Part shown: in pieces, positions 29,838 through 40,960 of the stretch | Layout: each line of letters opens with the position of its first letter | Numbering within the stretch: position 1 is the first letter of the stretch | Origin: Rachicladosporium sp. CCFEE 5018 | Taxonomy: Eukaryota > Ascomycota > Dothideomycetes > Cladosporiales > Cladosporiaceae | DNA length: 64,000 bases | NCBI GenBank assembly: GCA_002077045.2 | Contig: KZ111172.1 | Coordinates: forward strand, 6,668 to 70,667 | Reading direction: 5' to 3' | Program-made: the position numbers and the translations under genes | Notes under the pieces: generated by a model | Told to the model about the DNA's origin: nothing | Database searches by the model: none | What the model saw: the letters and a program-made list of their open reading frames with translations, nothing else

Positions 29838-31379
29838 CTACAACTTCGCCTTCGGCTTGTCCTGACTCAACATAGCCTCGCCCACATTCCTCCGCTGGAT
29901 CTTGCCCGTCGCAGTCTTGGGCATGATATCCGTGAAGAACACCCGCTTCGGCACCTTAAATTTCGCAACCTTCTCCCGCATCCACGTGATCAACTCCTCC
30001 TCACTCAGCTTGCTACCCTCTTTCACCACAACACTCGCACCGACTTCCTGCCCATACATCTCATCTGCCATGGCGAACGAAACCGCCTCCGCGATCGCTG
30101 GGTGCTGTGCAAGCACATTGTCCAGCTCAATAGGTGAAATCTTTTCTCCGCCCTTGTTGATGAGCTCCTTGATCCGTCCAGTGATGAAGACATATCCGTC
30201 TGCGTCTTTCTTGCCCTGGTCGCCTGTTCGGAAGAAGCCAGACTTCGTGAACGCCTCTGCGTTGGCTTTATCGTTGTTGATGTATCCCTTCGTCACATTC
30301 TCCCCACGAATGCTGATCTCGCCTTCTTTCCCTTGCTCAACCTCCTCGCCTGCAGCATCTAGGATCGCGACATCGACACCTTGACCTATGCCTACTGAGC
30401 CTGGTTGCCGCTTGCCTGGGGGAAGAGGGTTGGAGGTCATCTGATGTGCAGCCTCAGTCATGGCGTATGCCTCTAGCACCGGAGCGCGAAAAGCTGCTTC
30501 GAGGTCGTGGAAAACCTTAGGCGAGAGTGGCGAGCTACAGGATCGGATGAAGCGAATTTCGGGTATTGGGCTGGGCTTGGGTGACTTGAGCAGGATCTGG
30601 TGCATAGTCGGCACAGCGGTATACCAGTTCGCGCCGTGTGTCGTGAAGTGCTTCCAGAACGTGCTTGCGCTGAACGCTCCAGGGATAATGACCGAGCCAC
30701 CAGAGGCTAGCGGTGCGAGGAAGCCAGCGAGCAAACCGTGGACGTGGAAGAGCGGCATGACGAGCATGGTACGATCTTGTGGCGTGAGCTTGTAGGTGGC
30801 CTGGATGTTCTTCATCGTACGTGTAAGGTTTCTGTGGCTCAAGGGTACGGCTTTGGGTCTGCCTGTTGTGCCTGATGTGTGCAGGACCAGCGCCGTGTCC
30901 TCTGGTTGTGCGATCTCAATCGTCCTGTCTCCCTTCCCTGACAGCTTGCCGTGCTCCTTGACATCCAGCACAACCTCATGCGTCCGCGCATCAAGATAGC
31001 ACTCTGCCACCGCTGCTTCGTATCTCCGCGCTGCTTTGGAAGCTGGTCCATCCGCCTGACCCTGAGGCACTAACACCAGCGCCGAAGATAGATCATCGAT
31101 ATAGAACTCATGTTCCGACTGCTTGTAGGCTGGGTTCAGCGGCGCTGCGATTGCTCGCTGCCATGATGCTGCAAGAAAGGCGACAATGAAGGGATAGCTG
31201 TTCGGTAGTGCTATCGAGACAGCTGATTGAGGTGCAATACCCAGCTTTGCGAGCTTCTGTTGAAACTTGGCGACATCTGCGCCGAGCTGTGCGTAGGAGA
31301 TTTCGAGCGCGGGAGAGCCTGGTATGATGATAGCTGTCGAGGACGAGCTCGAGGCGAAGGAGTTGGAGAGGGTGGTCAT
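29838..31379 (-). CDS. PCS60: Peroxisomal acyl-CoA synthetase, oxalyl-CoA synthetase (Pcs60/AAE3)-like, copy 1
   Basis: This is a 513-residue ANL-superfamily enzyme that forms acyl-AMP and then acyl-CoA. Motifs are HTSGTTGRPKAVPLSH (P-loop, about 173-188), YAMTEAAHQM (about 311), FRTGDQGKKDADGYVFITGR (about 394) and the catalytic-lysine end PKTATGKIQRR. The C-terminus is KPKAKL, with AKL a PTS1 peroxisome signal. The wording KELINKGGEKISPIELDNVL and the short length fit the Pcs60/plant AAE3 branch, where characterised members activate oxalate. Substrate is inferred from branch only; other short or medium carboxylates are possible. No intron is needed. The gene lies upstream of the YCII gene and downstream of the MFS gene on the same strand. 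Confidence 0.85.
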   Translation of the reverse strand: MTTLSNSFASSSSSTAIIIPGSPALEISYAQLGADVAKFQQKLAKLGIAPQSAVSIALPNSYPFIVAFLAASWQRAIAAPLNPAYKQSEHEFYIDDLSSALVLVPQGQADGPASKAARRYEAAVAECYLDARTHEVVLDVKEHGKLSGKGDRTIEIAQPEDTALVLHTSGTTGRPKAVPLSHRNLTRTMKNIQATYKLTPQDRTMLVMPLFHVHGLLAGFLAPLASGGSVIIPGAFSASTFWKHFTTHGANWYTAVPTMHQILLKSPKPSPIPEIRFIRSCSSPLSPKVFHDLEAAFRAPVLEAYAMTEAAHQMTSNPLPPGKRQPGSVGIGQGVDVAILDAAGEEVEQGKEGEISIRGENVTKGYINNDKANAEAFTKSGFFRTGDQGKKDADGYVFITGRIKELINKGGEKISPIELDNVLAQHPAIAEAVSFAMADEMYGQEVGASVVVKEGSKLSEEELITWMREKVAKFKVPKRVFFTDIMPKTATGKIQRRNVGEAMLSQDKPKAKL

Positions 31380-31860
31380 GCTGAGTAAGATACAGAACAG
31401 ACTGTGATCGAGAAGGATCTCGAAGGGGAAGTTTATCAGAGATACAGGAAGAAGTACTTACTTTCTCGATCCTGTGAGCATCGATCGAAGTATACCTAAT
31501 CACGTACCAACGACGCCATTGGTGTGCTCGCTTGTGCCGTTGGAGCACGGCATATCGTCATGGCGCGGATAACGGGATCGGCGGCTACTGCGGTAATTGG
31601 ATGTCAGTGTTGCGTCAAGGGCCGGAGGTATATGTACATCCTATTGCAACATATGGTGACACACGTATCAGCGACAGCTCGTCGATTGTAGCGGACTTGA
31701 CAAATATCTCAAGGTCGACAAAGCAAGTATTGCTGTGAAGCAGTGAAATGCAACTAGTCTACGCTATGAGTGGTATCTTGGTCCCCAACGCCTTGCTCCC
31801 TTAGCCCTTTATGGCTCTATCCTTGAATGCAAAGAAGTCTACGACCAAACAGCTCAGACT
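31380..31860. promoter_or_regulatory. Intergenic, upstream of the acyl-CoA synthetase
   Basis: This 481-bp region holds the synthetase promoter and the MFS 3' end. Compared with 62,252-62,729 it has clearly more substitutions and indels than the neighbouring genes, as expected for non-coding alleles. The longest shared runs include GGTGTGCTCGCTTGTGCCGTT, near 31,521 (21 bases, fully matched but for its end). Confidence 0.4.
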
Positions 31861-33800
31861 TCATGCCTTCGCCGCCTTCTTATCCGCCTTCGCCTGCTTC
31901 TTCACCCTCTCCTCCTCTTTTCTGGCAGCTGCATTCCTCTTCTCAGCCTCAAGCCCGACTTCTTGTACTTGATGCTCCCTCGTCAAGACCTTCCTGCCAA
32001 TGAAGGCCGCGCAAATGATCATCAGTACTGAGAGGGCGCAGTACATAATCCACATCGAGCTTAGACTCTTCGCGAAAGCTGTTTGCGCGGCCAATTTCTG
32101 TGCAGCAGGCAGCGCGTCAATCAGACCAGCATTTGCGGCTGCATCAGCTCCGCCTAGCTGACGTACGAGTTCGGGACCAAGTTGCTGAACGAGCATAGGC
32201 CCTTTCTTCTTCATCTGATTCTGGAAGACTACTTGACCCAGCACGACGCTTATAGATGTCGCAAGGGTGCGCACGAAGTTGAACGTCGCTGTACTGGTGG
32301 CAATATCTCGAGGGTTGATGCCAGCTTGGAGAGCGACCAGCGGTGCCTGGAAATTAGGTCCAACTCCGACACCGAGAATGAGTTGGAAGATCACGAGCTT
32401 TGCCCATCCAGTATTGACTCCGAAATTGATAAGAAGACCGTAGCCGAGTGTAGTCATGACTGCACCGAAGTAGATAGGTGGTAGGTATTTGCCTGTTCCT
32501 GCAATGAAGCCTCCTGTAGCTGCGGCTGCAAGTCCAGTGCCGAGCGCAGAAGGCAGGATGTAGACGCCCGAGAGAAGCGGCTTCGCGCCCTTGACGATCT
32601 GGAAGTATAATGGCAGGTAGTAGAACTCTGCAATGAACACTAGGCCGTGAATGAAAGCGAACATTATCGCTGCACCATTCGAGCGAGTGGCGAAGACCGA
32701 GAACGGAATCAGAGGGTACTTGGCGAACTTCCACTCGACGAGCAAGAAGAGGCCGGCGAGAAGAAGCCCAAATATTATCAGACAGAGCACAATCGCCGAG
32801 GTCCAGGGATGAGTGACACCGCCGTATTGCAGACCGAGCAAGAACATGAGTGTGCCACCACTAATGGTCAGAGTACCCAGCCAGTCAATGGCCTTGAAAC
32901 CAGCGAGGATTGGAGTGCGTGGGGAATCGATCTTTAGGAAGAACAGGACAATGAAGAATGCGATGCCGTCGAGAGGTAGGTTGATGTAGAAGCTGTGTCC
33001 ATGTCAGTATCATACGGAGTTGATGCATTGAGATGAATCGACTTACCACCATCTCCAGCTGGCTTCCTGTGTGAAAGCTCCGCCGATCAATGGTCCCAGT
33101 GCGCATGCTGCGATGAGAGTTAGCATCTAATGCTATCAGATCTGATAGAACATGCAAAACGTACCAAGCGCCCATACACCCCCAATCATTCCTAGGTACG
33201 CTCCACGAGTGCGTAAGCTGAACATGTCACAGATAACAATGTCGACCAACGTGAGAAGACCAGCGCCGCCGATACCCTGAACCGCTCTTGCAGCAATTAG
33301 CATACCAATGCTGTTCGCAAGGCCAGCCACAAGCGAGCCAACCAGGAAGACGACATTGGCGAAGAGAAGAGTCGGCTTGCGACTGAAGATGTCTGCTAAT
33401 TTGCCCCACAGAGGTGTCGATGCGGCGCTGGCAAGCAGGTATGCAGAACCAATCCATGTGTAGCCTGAAGACGATTGGAAGTGCTCGCTGATTGCTGGAA
33501 GCGCTGTTGCAACGATCGTTGAGTCGAGAGCGGCCAGGAATGCTGCGAGCTGGCGGTGTTGTTAGCGAATGATGTTGCATGTTACAATTGAGTACTTACT
33601 GATAAAGCTATCATCACCACCGCAATGATATGCTTTGGCTTGTCATCGAAGGCGCCTTTATCGAGATCCTCATCACCACTTTCGAGATCTGCGTTTGCAT
33701 TGACTGGCGCGTCCACTACAGGCGCGTCTTCAACGCCGCTGGCTTTGCTGCTTGCATCCGTCATCTCGTGCATCGGTGTTGATGCTTCTGTTTCTTTCAT
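31861..33800 (-). CDS. MFS drug-type exporter, DHA2 family (14 TM), copy 1
   Basis: Four exons (33,800-33,600; 33,549-33,165; 33,107-33,047; 32,992-31,861) join in frame to 592 residues. The three introns (50, 57 and 54 nt) have GTAAGT, GTACGT and GTAAGT donors and CAG acceptors. After a 55-residue acidic cytoplasmic N-terminus, the first helix carries AALDSTIVATALPAI, a hallmark of 14-helix DHA2 exporters. GKLADIFSRKPTLL matches MFS motif A, and ACALGPLIGGAF, formed across the second intron, matches motif C. About 14 hydrophobic segments follow, then a long Lys-rich tail (VKKQAKADKKAAKA). It probably exports a small toxic compound or metabolite by proton antiport at the plasma membrane; the substrate cannot be told. 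Confidence 0.88.
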
Positions 33801-34632
33801 GATGGGAAGAAGTCAATTGTGTTATCCAAAAGGTATTAGGATTAAAACATATCGGAGTCAAAGCACTACATGTAAATGTACATAATGTATGCAGGAATGG
33901 GCGTCCGCGCAAACCACCGTCATGGACGTTCGCAGGGCTTGGTATCGATTGCGAGAACCTACACCCGAATCTCCGGCGAGACTAGTCATGCCGTTGCCCG
34001 TTGTTTTCGATCTGGCGGTTCATGACTTCACCCTTGGCATCGCACGTTCGAGAAAGCTGTTCTGTGACCTCTCGTCGTGTCAAAGCAGTGATTCGATGTC
34101 TAGAGCGTAGACTTTGGGAGAGGAGGATCGGGATTACATGGAAACGGAGCATTGTTCGAGTTCTTCTCCGATCTTAACGCCGGACCGGGAGGATTGCTTG
34201 TCGGGACGCATGACTCGAGCAGCATGATTACGGCCTTGCGAGACTCACTACGAGATGTCCCGCGCTCTATAGACCGCCTGAATACAAGCTGACGGATGCA
34301 AGCACGAGATTCTCCTTCCTGGCATTGGGAAGCGCCGACCTGCCCGACCTCCTCGATGTACATGACCGTTGCAGCTCTACTCTGTCCCAGGATCGCTTGA
34401 CGATATTTGAGCTCTCGTCGAGCGCATATTAATAGAGTACGGTTCGTCGAGGCTTCATCGTGGGTATAGCCATCGCTGGACAGGGCATGCGGTCTCTCAT
34501 AGATGTACGAAATGCACAACGGCAGTCGCAGTGAGAATGATAGCACCATTAGAACCTTCGACGTTTCAGAGAGCGCTTGCAGAGCGGTGGACCAGAGTCA
34601 ATACTTCATTGAATGAGATCATGGTACTTTGC
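33801..34632. other. Intergenic between MFS and ALG11 genes
   Basis: About 830 bp precede the MFS start and follow the ALG11 stop. Short frames on both strands show no domain. An imperfect AT-rich patch (ATTAGGATTAAAACATATCGG, near 33,835; 21 bases) lies about 40 bp upstream of the MFS start codon. Nothing else was found. Confidence 0.4.
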
Positions 34633-36327
34633 TCATGGTGCCTCCTTGTGTCCTGGTGCCAGGGCAACGAGGTGATCGAGTTGCTCGAGCCATGCATCGC
34701 GGAACACTTCTTCAGAGAATCGCTTCGCGCTCTGCCTGGCCCTGAGCCGCATCGATAGTGCATCCTGAGGCGACAGCTCCAGAGCCCCCGCAAATGCAGC
34801 GGAGAATTGCTCGACAGTGGATGCGTGGAAGCCTGCGATGATGTCAGCAATGTTCACTACAGAACATGATGATCATGGCGCACCTGTCGGCTTGCCATCG
34901 ACGTCGACAACAATGTCAGCTTTTGGACCACCGGAATCGTTGACTACGGAAATCAGGCCAGCAGCTTGATACTCTACGACCCCAATGCCAAAATGCTCGT
35001 TCCACATCCCGTTCACTCCCACGGAACTGGATCTGAGAAAGTCGAGAATCTGAGGCCACTTGGCGTTGACCACGAACTGCACCCGATCCTTGATCTCCTG
35101 CGCTTGCAGCCTCAACTTGTACACTCGCTTCTCATCGTGATCGTCACGAACTGAGCCAACCAGGATGAGCTTCGGCTTGGGCTCCAGGTCAGACAAGTGC
35201 TTGTACGACTTGAGGAACGCACTGAAAGCATCAATGATGACACCATGCATCTTCTCTGGTCGGAATTGGGCGATGTACAGCAGATCTCTCGTGCGTTTCT
35301 TCTCGCTCTGTTCGTCCACCTGGATGTTCGCTTCGAGCTCGCCCACAGCGACAGGAGGAAACACAACTTTAATGTCATGCTTCTTGCCCCGTCGCTGCCG
35401 CGCAGGGCCCCAAAGCTGTGAAACATGATTTTGGGTCCAGCTGCTGTTGGTCATGACAACATCCACACTGCCGCCGACCCTGCTGTACAGCTTGGCGAAG
35501 AGCTCCCAGTAGAGTTGCTTTGCCTTCCCCTTCAAGCCCTTACCAAGTCCAGCATTGAGCCCCTGAGAACCAACCTCGTCGTGAAGGCTGCTGAGCATAT
35601 CTGTCGAGATCGTTGGGTAGTGGACGTAAGCACCGGTGGGTACAGATGGGAACAGCCACTTGCATGTCGCAAGTACGAAAGCGTAGCCCATAGTGTCGAT
35701 GAAGATGTCGGGCGCGAGTAGAGTGAAGGCATCCCAGGCTAGCAGTATCGAGCCAATTGATTGACCGAGAAGAGTAAAGTGGGGCCACATGCCTGGCAGC
35801 ACATACTCTCGTGTACTGAGGTAGAGAAACGTGACGCGGGCTGGCTTGATGTCGATGTTGAAGCGATTGCGAGCGTTGGCGAGTATCTGCTCCTTCGTAG
35901 CTTCGTGATCCCCAGTGTAGACTACACAGAGTGCCTTGGGAAATCGCTGTTGTGTGGCTAAGATCGCGGCAAAGAGTACACGCTCGCCTCCGCCGCCAGC
36001 ATTACAAAATGGATGGAAGAAGCCAATGACGCCTGCGTAGGGAGTGTCGCTATGGACTGGGGTCTTAACACCGGGAGTGATGCTCTCCCACCCATCGTCT
36101 GAGGATTTCGAGGAGGCAGTCGTTCCCTTGCCTTCTCCATGAGAGCTTTCGGCATCGAAGCGTTCATCCTGATCAGCGCGTTGCACAAGCAGCTCACGTC
36201 GCTGCCTCGTCTTGCTCCTGATCTGTGCACCGCATAGTCCGCCAGTCAACTTGATAGCGTATGGGATGAGGCCGATCACAATTGCAGTACCTGCCAGCAA
36301 CGCTGCAATATCATACATCAGCGCCAT
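34633..36327 (-). CDS. ALG11: ALG11 alpha-1,2-mannosyltransferase
   Basis: ALG11 adds the fourth and fifth mannoses (both alpha-1,2) to dolichol-PP-linked N-glycan precursor on the cytosolic face of the ER, using GDP-mannose. Exons 36,327-34,884 and 34,832-34,633, across a 51-nt intron (GTGCGC...ATCGCAG), give 547 residues. A single N-terminal membrane anchor (about 8-30, LLAGTAIVIGLIPYAIKL) is followed by GFFHPFCNAGGGGERVL, the conserved ALG11 N-domain signature. The C-terminal GT4 domain has WNEHFGIGVVEYQAAGL with the conserved E-x7-E-type nucleotide-sugar site. Exon 2 supplies the end (GFHASTVEQFSAAF...HKEAP). A poorly conserved insert (about 45-85, Ser/Gly-rich) sits after the anchor. The first exon alone would stop 65 residues early, so the splice is well supported. 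Confidence 0.93.
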
Positions 36328-36640
36328 AACAGAAGTGAGCTGAAGTGTGGATGTAAAGAGCAGGTGAAGAACACGATTTCCTCATCTCAACGGTTATGCA
36401 TGCCACTTCATGTCTCAGGCAACCAATACGAGCTTCGAGTGATGTGGTTTCAACTATTTGCAGCGCTCCACCAAGACATTCGTTACGTTGCGGGATGCGA
36501 ATCTGCAGGTCAATCTAAAGTTCGGATCTAAGCGAGGCGGCTCTGCGGGAGTCTTGCTTCGAGTCTACTTGAACATTGTACCGTTGTCGTTCCTTAATTA
36601 CTTCGACCAGCGTAGCGCTCAACATCTTGGAGACGGCAGC
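36328..36640. promoter_or_regulatory. Divergent intergenic, ALG11 / COX18-like
   Basis: The 313 bp lie between two divergent starts and should contain both promoters. The plus-strand frame continues upstream of the chosen ATG into this region without a conserved look. Confidence 0.4.
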
Positions 36641-37738
36641 ATGCAGTTGGTACTGCGCCCGGTGTTCTGGCGATACCCAGGCGGGCTGCTTTTCCACGGC
36701 CATGTCTCGCGTAGAGGCTTCTCGCAATCCTCCATCCGGAAGAATGCCGTGCTGGACGCCGCTGTAGCAGTTCCGACAAGTATGCTGGATATGCTACACT
36801 CCGCAGGGCTTCCATGGTTTGCCACAATCCCCATAGCTGCCTTCGCGATCCGTGGTGTAGCTATGTATTATGTCACTGGTGTACCGGCCAGAAGGCGTGC
36901 GATCATACGGGCTCACCTGGCTCCTCTGATCCAGGCCAGGACCGCACGTGAGCTGCGGCCTATTCATGCAAAGGGCAAAGCCCGACAAGTAAATCCGTTC
37001 GCGTACAGCTTCGCCTTGTTCACGAAGCCCCTTCAGGTAGCGCATCGAACAGCGCGGCCGTACGGTGGCGCCTCCTTCACTTGGTCGACTGTGTACAACA
37101 TTGGAATCTTCCTTGCATTCACGGAGAGCATCAGACTCAAGTGTGGCACCCGTAATGGCATGCTTGGCTTCATACTGGCACCTTTCCAGACCTTGCTCAG
37201 TAAAGTGGACCCTGTTCACTTTCCACCGGCCCCGGATGTCATCGCAGAGAAGATTGTCGCCCGCCTTGAGCGTGCGTACGAGCAAGCAGTCGCTACAGGC
37301 GGCGATGCCGAACAAGTACGATTCTACATACAACAAGTTCAAGAGAGTATGCCACCTATCGTCAATTCTGACTCTCCTTACTTCGATGCCAGTACGCTGG
37401 TGGAGGGCTTCTCGTGGTGCCCCAATCTGGCGCTCCTTGACCCATACTACATCCTCCCTGTGGCCCTGGCTGCGATTATTCTTGCAAATTTCCGCGTTGG
37501 GAATGCGAGGCGTGGCCCCAGGTGGTTTCGATACTCTGGTCTTACGGCTGCTGCGTTCTTTGGCTACATTGGCTCGTACATGCCAGCTGGCATCGTCCTT
37601 TACATGTTCTCTTCGCAAGCCGCTGCTTTGTGCCAAAATCTGGTTATGCGGCGCGCTATGCCATTACCGCCCACTATTACTAGATGCACGCGAGCTACGA
37701 GATCGAAAGCAAAATCTACAGCCAGCAGAGTGTACTGA
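36641..37738 (+). CDS. COX18: Mitochondrial inner-membrane insertase, COX18/OXA1 (YidC) family
   Basis: This protein belongs to the YidC/Oxa1/Alb3 insertase family and most resembles the Cox18 branch, which exports the C-terminal domain of Cox2 across the inner membrane. ATG 36,641 gives 365 residues; the open frame reaches further upstream but only from a TTG, and ATG 36,641 opens a clear presequence (RPVFWRYPGGLLFHGHVSRR). Membrane segments are seen near 57-77 (LPWFATIPIAAFAIRGVAMY), 145-160, 265-280 (ILPVALAAIILANF) and 298-325. The spacing AGLPWFATI...R at the first helix matches the family's start of the insertase core. A basic tail of about 20 residues ends the protein. OXA1 cannot be fully excluded without a tree, so the symbol is tentative. 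Confidence 0.72.
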   Translation: MQLVLRPVFWRYPGGLLFHGHVSRRGFSQSSIRKNAVLDAAVAVPTSMLDMLHSAGLPWFATIPIAAFAIRGVAMYYVTGVPARRRAIIRAHLAPLIQARTARELRPIHAKGKARQVNPFAYSFALFTKPLQVAHRTARPYGGASFTWSTVYNIGIFLAFTESIRLKCGTRNGMLGFILAPFQTLLSKVDPVHFPPAPDVIAEKIVARLERAYEQAVATGGDAEQVRFYIQQVQESMPPIVNSDSPYFDASTLVEGFSWCPNLALLDPYYILPVALAAIILANFRVGNARRGPRWFRYSGLTAAAFFGYIGSYMPAGIVLYMFSSQAAALCQNLVMRRAMPLPPTITRCTRATRSKAKSTASRVY

Positions 37739-39012
37739 AAGTCCAGACCCAGGGGCTCATAGGCGCACTCAAGCGTCTGTTTGGCCCGCTTTCAACCGAT
37801 CTGTTGCAGAGGGCAGTGCGCGCGAGACTGGGACTGTCTGAAGCAATGTACACGCTACAATACGTGGCCCAATATTCCCAGAGGCCTGGAGCGACATTCT
37901 CTCTTGCGAGCGATCCGACCTTCGAGCGCAGGCACGAGATGACGTCTGACTGGCGATGGAGGTGGTGGAGCCACGATCTACTGTCTTTCGATGTGGTCCC
38001 GAGAGCCTGTACCGTTCCTTTTGCAACGGTGCCGCCACCTGTAGTGGGCAATAAAGCCAAGCTGCTTCCCAAGCGGCTTCTTGAGTCGCTACCACTCTGC
38101 CTTGCTATCAGTGTTCATGCCCGATTACCTCACTCAAACGCCCCAGCGGCGGTATCGTCCATCGCTCTGCTGTCGCTGCCAGATAGCGGTCAGCGCACCG
38201 CTACCAGGCGCTCGGCGAAGCTGGAGATCTTCATCTCTGCAGATTCTGGAAGTACTCCGTGCTTCTATGAAAATACTCGCCACAGCGGAGCCACCGTACG
38301 CGGGGAGGAAGAGGCCGTTTTCCGGGAATCTTGTCAAAACAGCCGGTTGACCAACACACAGCAGGTGAACTGTGGTCACATCGAAGGACACGAGCACGCC
38401 AACCTTATGCGCCTCACGTTCTGCATAGTTGATGGCCTTTGTACCACACGAGTTCACGTATACGGGGAGAACTACTTCCAAGGGGCGCTTGCGAGGTGTT
38501 AGACAGCACCGCGTGAGAATATATCATCACAGGAGCTTGCCCGATCAGCACAGCGTCTCTCGCATGTTGGGAGCACTGCGTAAACGTTCTTGAACATCAC
38601 AGAAGCTATCATACCAGGCGTACGAATCGTCCGGTCCACAGGCGCCTCGTATTAGCTGGTCATGCCTACGGACCGCCACCGGAGGTGTCCAATCGCTCTC
38701 CGCAGACGTATCAGGACCGAGTAATGAACGCAAGACGGTAGATGAGTTTTGTGGACCAGCAGCTCCATGCTGCTGATGGGAGTTTGTACATGTTAGCATG
38801 AACAATCATATACCTGTCCTACCTCCTTAAATCTAGCATTCTGAGCGCTCCTGTGCTACCATAAGAGTAGCTGCACAGTGAAGTCACACGCTCAACATTG
38901 ATGAGAGATAGCGTCTTGTGTTCATTGATTGTTCACAGATAGCTCAATGACCACATCATCACATGACCGCCTCCACTCGCGACATCCTCACGCGCAGCGC
39001 CTTCACTCACTA

Positions 39013-39310
39013 CCTCTTCGCTCGTTGACACGGATTCTGCACGTATGACCTGAGCTGGTGTTCCTCCTACCATCTTCACTCGCAGTGATGGACTCAGCCC
39101 TTATGGTTCAGGCTATGCTCACCCGCACTATCTTCACTCACGCCATAATTCCTCACGCCATCTTCACTCGCAGGGATGGACTTGTGGCTCTCATAGTTTA
39201 GGCTAACGTCCCTCGACCAATGGGGATGAAGGTAACGGTCGCAGCTCTTACACTCACTACCTCCTCACTCGCGGTGATGGGTTAGGCTCTCACGGACCAG
39301 GGGTTCGTCC
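39013..39310 (+). repeat. Degenerate CACTCGC-AGTGATGG repeats
   Basis: Related units occur at about 39,071 (CATCTTCACTCGCAGTGATG), 39,159 (CATCTTCACTCGCAGGGATG) and 39,260 (CCTCCTCACTCGCGGTGATG), with a weaker one near 39,013. Each of the three clear units is followed by a GGTTCAGGCTA / GTTTAGGCTA / GGGTTAGGCT-like element. Spacing is irregular (about 88 and 101 bp), so this is a decayed tandem array rather than a fresh minisatellite. Confidence 0.55.
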
Positions 39311-40082
39311 CTGAGACAACGAAAGGTTAAACAATAGCCTCATCATTACCATTGGCATTCATGTCCTTAACGAGGCCGTCGGCACTGCCCTCGACCTCTT
39401 TGCCGAGTCGTCAAAGAGACCTGACCTCACTACGCATTGCGCATTTGATAGCGCTTAAGATCCTCAAATAGGGTAGCGCTGATTAGAGGCTTCCACTTTT
39501 TCAAAAGCCAGAGGCTGACTCCGCCATGCATCAACGCCTCCACTCACGCAGGTCTTCTCGGCGCCGACAGCCTTGACGATCAGCGGGCCTACGCAGTCAA
39601 GATGGAGCGCACGTCAACGACTGCGCCGAAGCTGCACGTAGATCTCAGAGACTAGCACCAGCCAATGCGCAAAATTGGCTAGTTAAGGACACAAACCACA
39701 GTGACCGAGATGGCTCGTGGTATACATTCGCAGCGATCTGATCGCCCATCGTACTACTTCGACACAGCATCGACCAAACATCTTCATCTGCCAGGTAGAC
39801 GACGAGTGCACGGCGCGATTGTACGAGTTTCAGACCCGATTTGAAGGGCTATTCCGTCGCCAGCAAGCCGATGAACGGGCTGGATCGGCCTCGACAGTGT
39901 CGCTTGAGGAGCAGCGAGCGCACAACATCGAGCTGAGGCAGGCGTGGCGGGATTGGGCAAGTATGTATGAGAATCATGCCGGATGATTTGAAAGACGTAA
40001 CGCACATCCCATGTGGCGGCGCCTGATCGGGGCCAGGGTGGTCCCGCCCATGGGCGAGCAACCTGAGAGACTCGGTGTGTAT

Positions 40083-40570
40083 CCGCATGTCTATGATGAG
40101 CCGCAGGTAGGGTTTGAGAGGGGGTTCCAGAGGTTTTGACGAGGGGATTGGGATCTGGGCCGCCGAGATGATAAAAGCGTCTTTCGATGGTCCGCATAGA
40201 GATAGTGGCAGTGATGCCAGATAGGCGTTTGTCCTTGTCGGGATCTGAATTATCGTTTCACAACGCTGTCACTGCGCCCTAAGTCTATGGGCTATGGCTT
40301 GACTTAGATACACTCGCATGTGGTGACGGGATTTTCATGCCAAATGCGAGCGCACGGCACTGAGGCCGAGATCTGAGCTGACCTTGCTGCTCGTGCCGCA
40401 CTAATGAGGTCAACGACCAGATCTTCCTTGTCTGAGGGAACATAGCCTGGTCCGCGAGAGCCGAGTCCATCGCTGCGCGGTGTGAGTGTCGTCCAGGAGC
40501 CCAGGAAACCTTCGGCCATATCCCCATGTCCACAACGAGCCGCAGGCTAGAGAGGGTTGCAGAGGTTTGA
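40083..40570 (+). repeat. Diverged direct repeat pair
   Basis: The segment at 40,083-40,138 (CGCATGTCTATGATGAGCCG, AGGT, then GAGAGGGGGTTCCAGAGG) recurs at about 40,522-40,568 as CCCATGTCCACAACGAGCCG ... GAGAGGGTTGCAGAGG. The two are roughly 75% alike by eye. In the first copy this region encodes part of the possible dead gene, so the pair may be a duplicated relic. Confidence 0.4.
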
Positions 40571-40960
40571 GGTTAAGTGGCTCAGGTAGCAGGCCACCGA
40601 AACAAGCAGGAACAGCACGGCGGTGATTGATACCTTCAGTGCCAGCAAAGCCCCGAAGACGTCTGATTTCCGTGTGTCTCTACGTTCCTCCCGTGGTTTC
40701 CCAAACCAGAACTGAAAGCTTCTGTGCTACTATAGCTGCACCAGCAGGAGCGAGAATGCCATGCCTCACTTCGCAGAGAGGACGCAGTGAGCAGTAGTGT
40801 CTTTGTCCAGGACTTGAGGCTCTCATAGATACGGTATTATGGTGATCCACTGTTGCAGCTGCGCATATAATAGCACAGGAGTGTTGAGAAGTTTTCGGAG
40901 AAGCGAAGGTACAGCCTAGCATAATCCAGCGGCCAGCGCGAGAAAGTAAGTGGTGTCGGC

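Larger units (their letters stand above)
23780..33131 (+). repeat. Duplicated block, copy 1 (partner 54,662-64,000)
   Basis: This block and the one from 54,662 share gene order and orientation at an offset of 30,882 bp, falling to 30,869 after indels. I found no difference from 23,780 to about 26,744. Divergence then rises to a few percent, with indels in the SAP/2EXR gene and more change between genes. Both copies start at the same base immediately after a 100-N gap. Confidence 0.93.
37739..40960. other. 3.2-kb gene-poor region
   Basis: I find no convincing gene here. The 37,684-38,502 frame overlaps the insertase 3' end and lacks any domain. From 38,960 to 39,310 there are degenerate CACTCGCAGTGATGG-type repeats. 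At 39,710-40,140 one frame encodes a basic/acidic helical peptide (VSLEEQRAHNIELRQAWRDW) that meets TGA at 39,984 and continues in frame with FERRNAHPMWRRLIGARVV, which looks like a dead gene. A segment of that relic recurs at about 40,522. Relative to its neighbours this is the least coding-like part of the window outside the recombinase region. Confidence 0.45.

Noticed and set aside
29838..33800. A biosynthetic cluster formed by CoA synthetase, YCII protein and MFS exporter
   Set aside because: No core synthase, tailoring set or pathway regulator is nearby. The synthetase fits a housekeeping peroxisomal enzyme and the adjacency may be chance.
36794..37636. A 280-codon minus-strand frame antisense to the COX18-like gene
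   Set aside because: It is a shadow of the well-supported insertase frame and shows no family signature.
37684..38502. A 272-codon plus-strand frame downstream of the COX18-like gene
   Set aside because: It overlaps the insertase 3' end in another frame, has no domain or consistent composition, and the insertase already ends at a plausible basic tail.
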